Positions 62,694-64,000 of a stretch of DNA of 64,000 nucleotides are shown piece by piece. The stretch covers positions 70,042,926 through 70,106,925 of the forward strand of contig CM049309.1 in assembly GCA_026874595.1 (NCBI GenBank), written 5' to 3'. The notes under the pieces are model-generated. The model did not search any database. It was not told the DNA's origin and was given only the letters and a program-made list of their open reading frames with translations. Position 1 is the first letter of the stretch. The number at the start of each line of letters is the position of its first letter. Both the position numbers and the translations under genes were made by a program. Source of the stretch: Sipunculus nudus (Eukaryota; Annelida; Sipuncula; Golfingiida; Sipunculidae).

Positions 62694-63670
62694 ATGTTTC
62701 CAAAGTCCTGTGCTCCATTTTATTTAGCATGTTTTAGAGAATGGTGTAACTATGCTAACAATCCACCAACAACTTTAGCAGAGATAACAAGTCAATTCTT
62801 ATGGAATAACAAATATATATTGGTTAATAATCAATCAGTATTTTATCGCAGTCTCTTTGACATGAATGTAAAATATTTAAGGGATATAATTGATGAAAAT
62901 GGTAATTTCAAAGCATTTATGGACCTCGATTTTGACAAAAGAAGTGCATCGTTAGAACTGACTATGTTTTCATTGAATAGCCTTATATGTGCTATACCAA
63001 GTGATTGGAAGAAAAAACTCCAAGTTGATGTTAAGATTATGAATGGCAATAAAGAAGAAAATTTGTTAAAATTAGATAGTAGAACAGTGTATCAAAAGCT
63101 GGTAAGCTATTTGTTTAAAGAACCTGCATGTGTGAATAGACTACGGGATAACGGTCTGGAGCATTGGCAACAAGCATATGAAGGAATCTATAGGTGCACT
63201 AATGAAACATACCTTCATGAGTTTCAGTTTAAAATTATAAATCATTATCTACCCGTCCACAAGAATCTTTATTGATGGAACTTGATAGACTCTCCAAGGT
63301 GTAATTACTGTTTTGTCTATAATGAATCAATTGCTCATTAATTTTTTACTGTAATACAGCAAGGAACCTCTATATACAAATGAGAGAATGGTTGAAAGCA
63401 GTAAATCTTATTTTGCCAGACTATAATCTATGTAATATTTTAAATGGTTGTTTTCCTGTGACCTTGGATAATGTGTTGATAAATACTGCGATTCTTGTTT
63501 ATAAATATGTACTATATAGTAAAAGATGTGAAAAACATGGAAATTTATTTCAGATAGTTAAAAGTAAATTAAAAGACATGCAAAATACTGAATATCTCAT
63601 AGCATGTAAAAATAATAAATTAAACCTTCACCTTAAAAAATGGTCACCATTTAGGCAGCTCTTGAGCTAA
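62694..63670 (+). pseudogene. LINE ORF2 C-terminal region, frameshifted
   Basis: Continues the ORF2 protein in other frames: 62694-63275 (FREWCNYANNPPTTLAEITS, QFLWNNKYILVNNQSVFYR, LRDIIDENGNFKAF) and 63380-63670 (MREWLKAVNLILPDYNLC, LKKWSPFRQL). The F-L-W-N-N and D-I-I-x-E-N-G signatures are usual for the C-terminal part of Tx1-like ORF2. At least two frame changes and a stop separate the pieces. Confidence 0.75.
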
Positions 63671-63793
63671 TGTGTATTTATGTAATTACGTTTCCCTTCA
63701 TGTAAGATGTATTGAATGTCAGGTTTGTATGCATGTCCTTGTCATTACATGTATCTATGTTACATGTGTGTAAACAACATCTGTATGTGGTGC

Positions 63794-63826
63794 AATAAAA
63801 TGTATAAAAAAAAAAAGAAAAAAAAA
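63794..63826 (+). terminator. LINE poly(A) signal and tail
   Basis: AATAAA at 63794-63799, six bases later an A-rich run of ~21 bases with one G (63805-63826). It marks the 3' end of the LINE. Confidence 0.8.
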
Positions 63827-64000
63827 GTTTACACATGCTCATAGACATTTCTGAGGCCTGAAATGTGGTTAAAATGATCATAATCCATTATATCAAGGCA
63901 AACAAGCAAATTCATGGAATTTATGTCCCTCGCTTCTGCCTCTTGTTGTCTTTCATGCTTGCCTTATCAATGTGTTTTAGTTTTTATGTTGGCCTAAAGA

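Larger units (their letters stand above)
55690..63826 (+). mobile_element. decayed L1/Tx1-like LINE, interrupted by nested insertions
   Basis: In order on the + strand: ORF1 remnant (55778-56475), endonuclease (56731-57576, extending in the same frame to ~57717), a foreign block of about 3.2 kb (about 57720-60912), reverse transcriptase (60913-62670), C-terminal region (62694-63670), then AATAAA and poly(A) (63794-63826). The coding remnants carry several stops and frame changes, so it is inactive. The presence of both ORFs suggests near full length at insertion, but the 5' end cannot be fixed. It lies antisense to dystrobrevin in its long intron. Confidence 0.85.

Overview
This is a piece of an invertebrate nuclear genome, most likely from a bivalve or other mollusc. 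It is AT-rich, with small GT-AG exons scattered through kilobase introns that are packed with non-LTR retrotransposons, MITEs and elements built around tandem repeats. The mollusc assignment is an inference from the repeat families: pearl/Helentron-like elements with minisatellite cores and GTATCC..GGATAC termini. No rRNA, mitochondrial or other species marker is present.

Two host genes lie tail to tail. (1) On the + strand, the last two coding exons of a probable DDX24/Mak5-type RNA helicase (586-749 and 3171-3304) end in a lysine-rich tail with an AATAAA at 3333. (2) On the - strand, ten coding exons of dystrobrevin run from 41788 down to a stop codon at 7609. All ten splice in phase (1407 nt, 468 residues plus stop). 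They cover the region after the ZZ finger, the H1/H2 coiled coils, the conserved LRNDLL/SLVKELNS block and an unusual acidic C-terminal tail of repeated S-Y-x-x-T-D-D-E octapeptides. The EF-hand and ZZ exons are not visible and should lie beyond 64000, so 41789-64000 is read as one long intron.

Region by region: 845-2163 is a seven-copy tandem-repeat element in the helicase intron. 4845-5171 is a 20-bp minisatellite between the genes. 8258-11115, 13565-15441 and 58395-59736 are three Helentron/HINE-like elements that share terminal architecture and carry dimeric ~280-289 bp tandem repeats. 22588-23043 is a MITE with TTAA flanks; 25872-27392 is a piggyBac-type element with perfect TIRs, TTAA flanks and an internal tandem of RFX-like X-boxes. 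37100-37241 is a fresh fold-back; 37400-38778 is a 5'-truncated reverse transcriptase on the - strand. 49800-50082 is a tRNA-derived SINE; 52293-52576 is a Harbinger-type MITE.

The right end (about 55690-63826) is a decayed L1/Tx1-like LINE on the + strand: ORF1, endonuclease, reverse transcriptase and poly(A). It is split by a ~3.2-kb tandem-repeat element with 13-bp TIRs, which is itself split by a Helentron-like element. That gives a three-level nest, and neighbouring repeat copies provide the empty site of the innermost insertion. The most interesting observations are this nest with its precise TT insertion, the array of nuclear-receptor DR1-like sites in the 8258-11115 element, a 12-bp palindrome (GGTGGCGCCACC) shared by different repeat families, and the dystrobrevin tail repeats.
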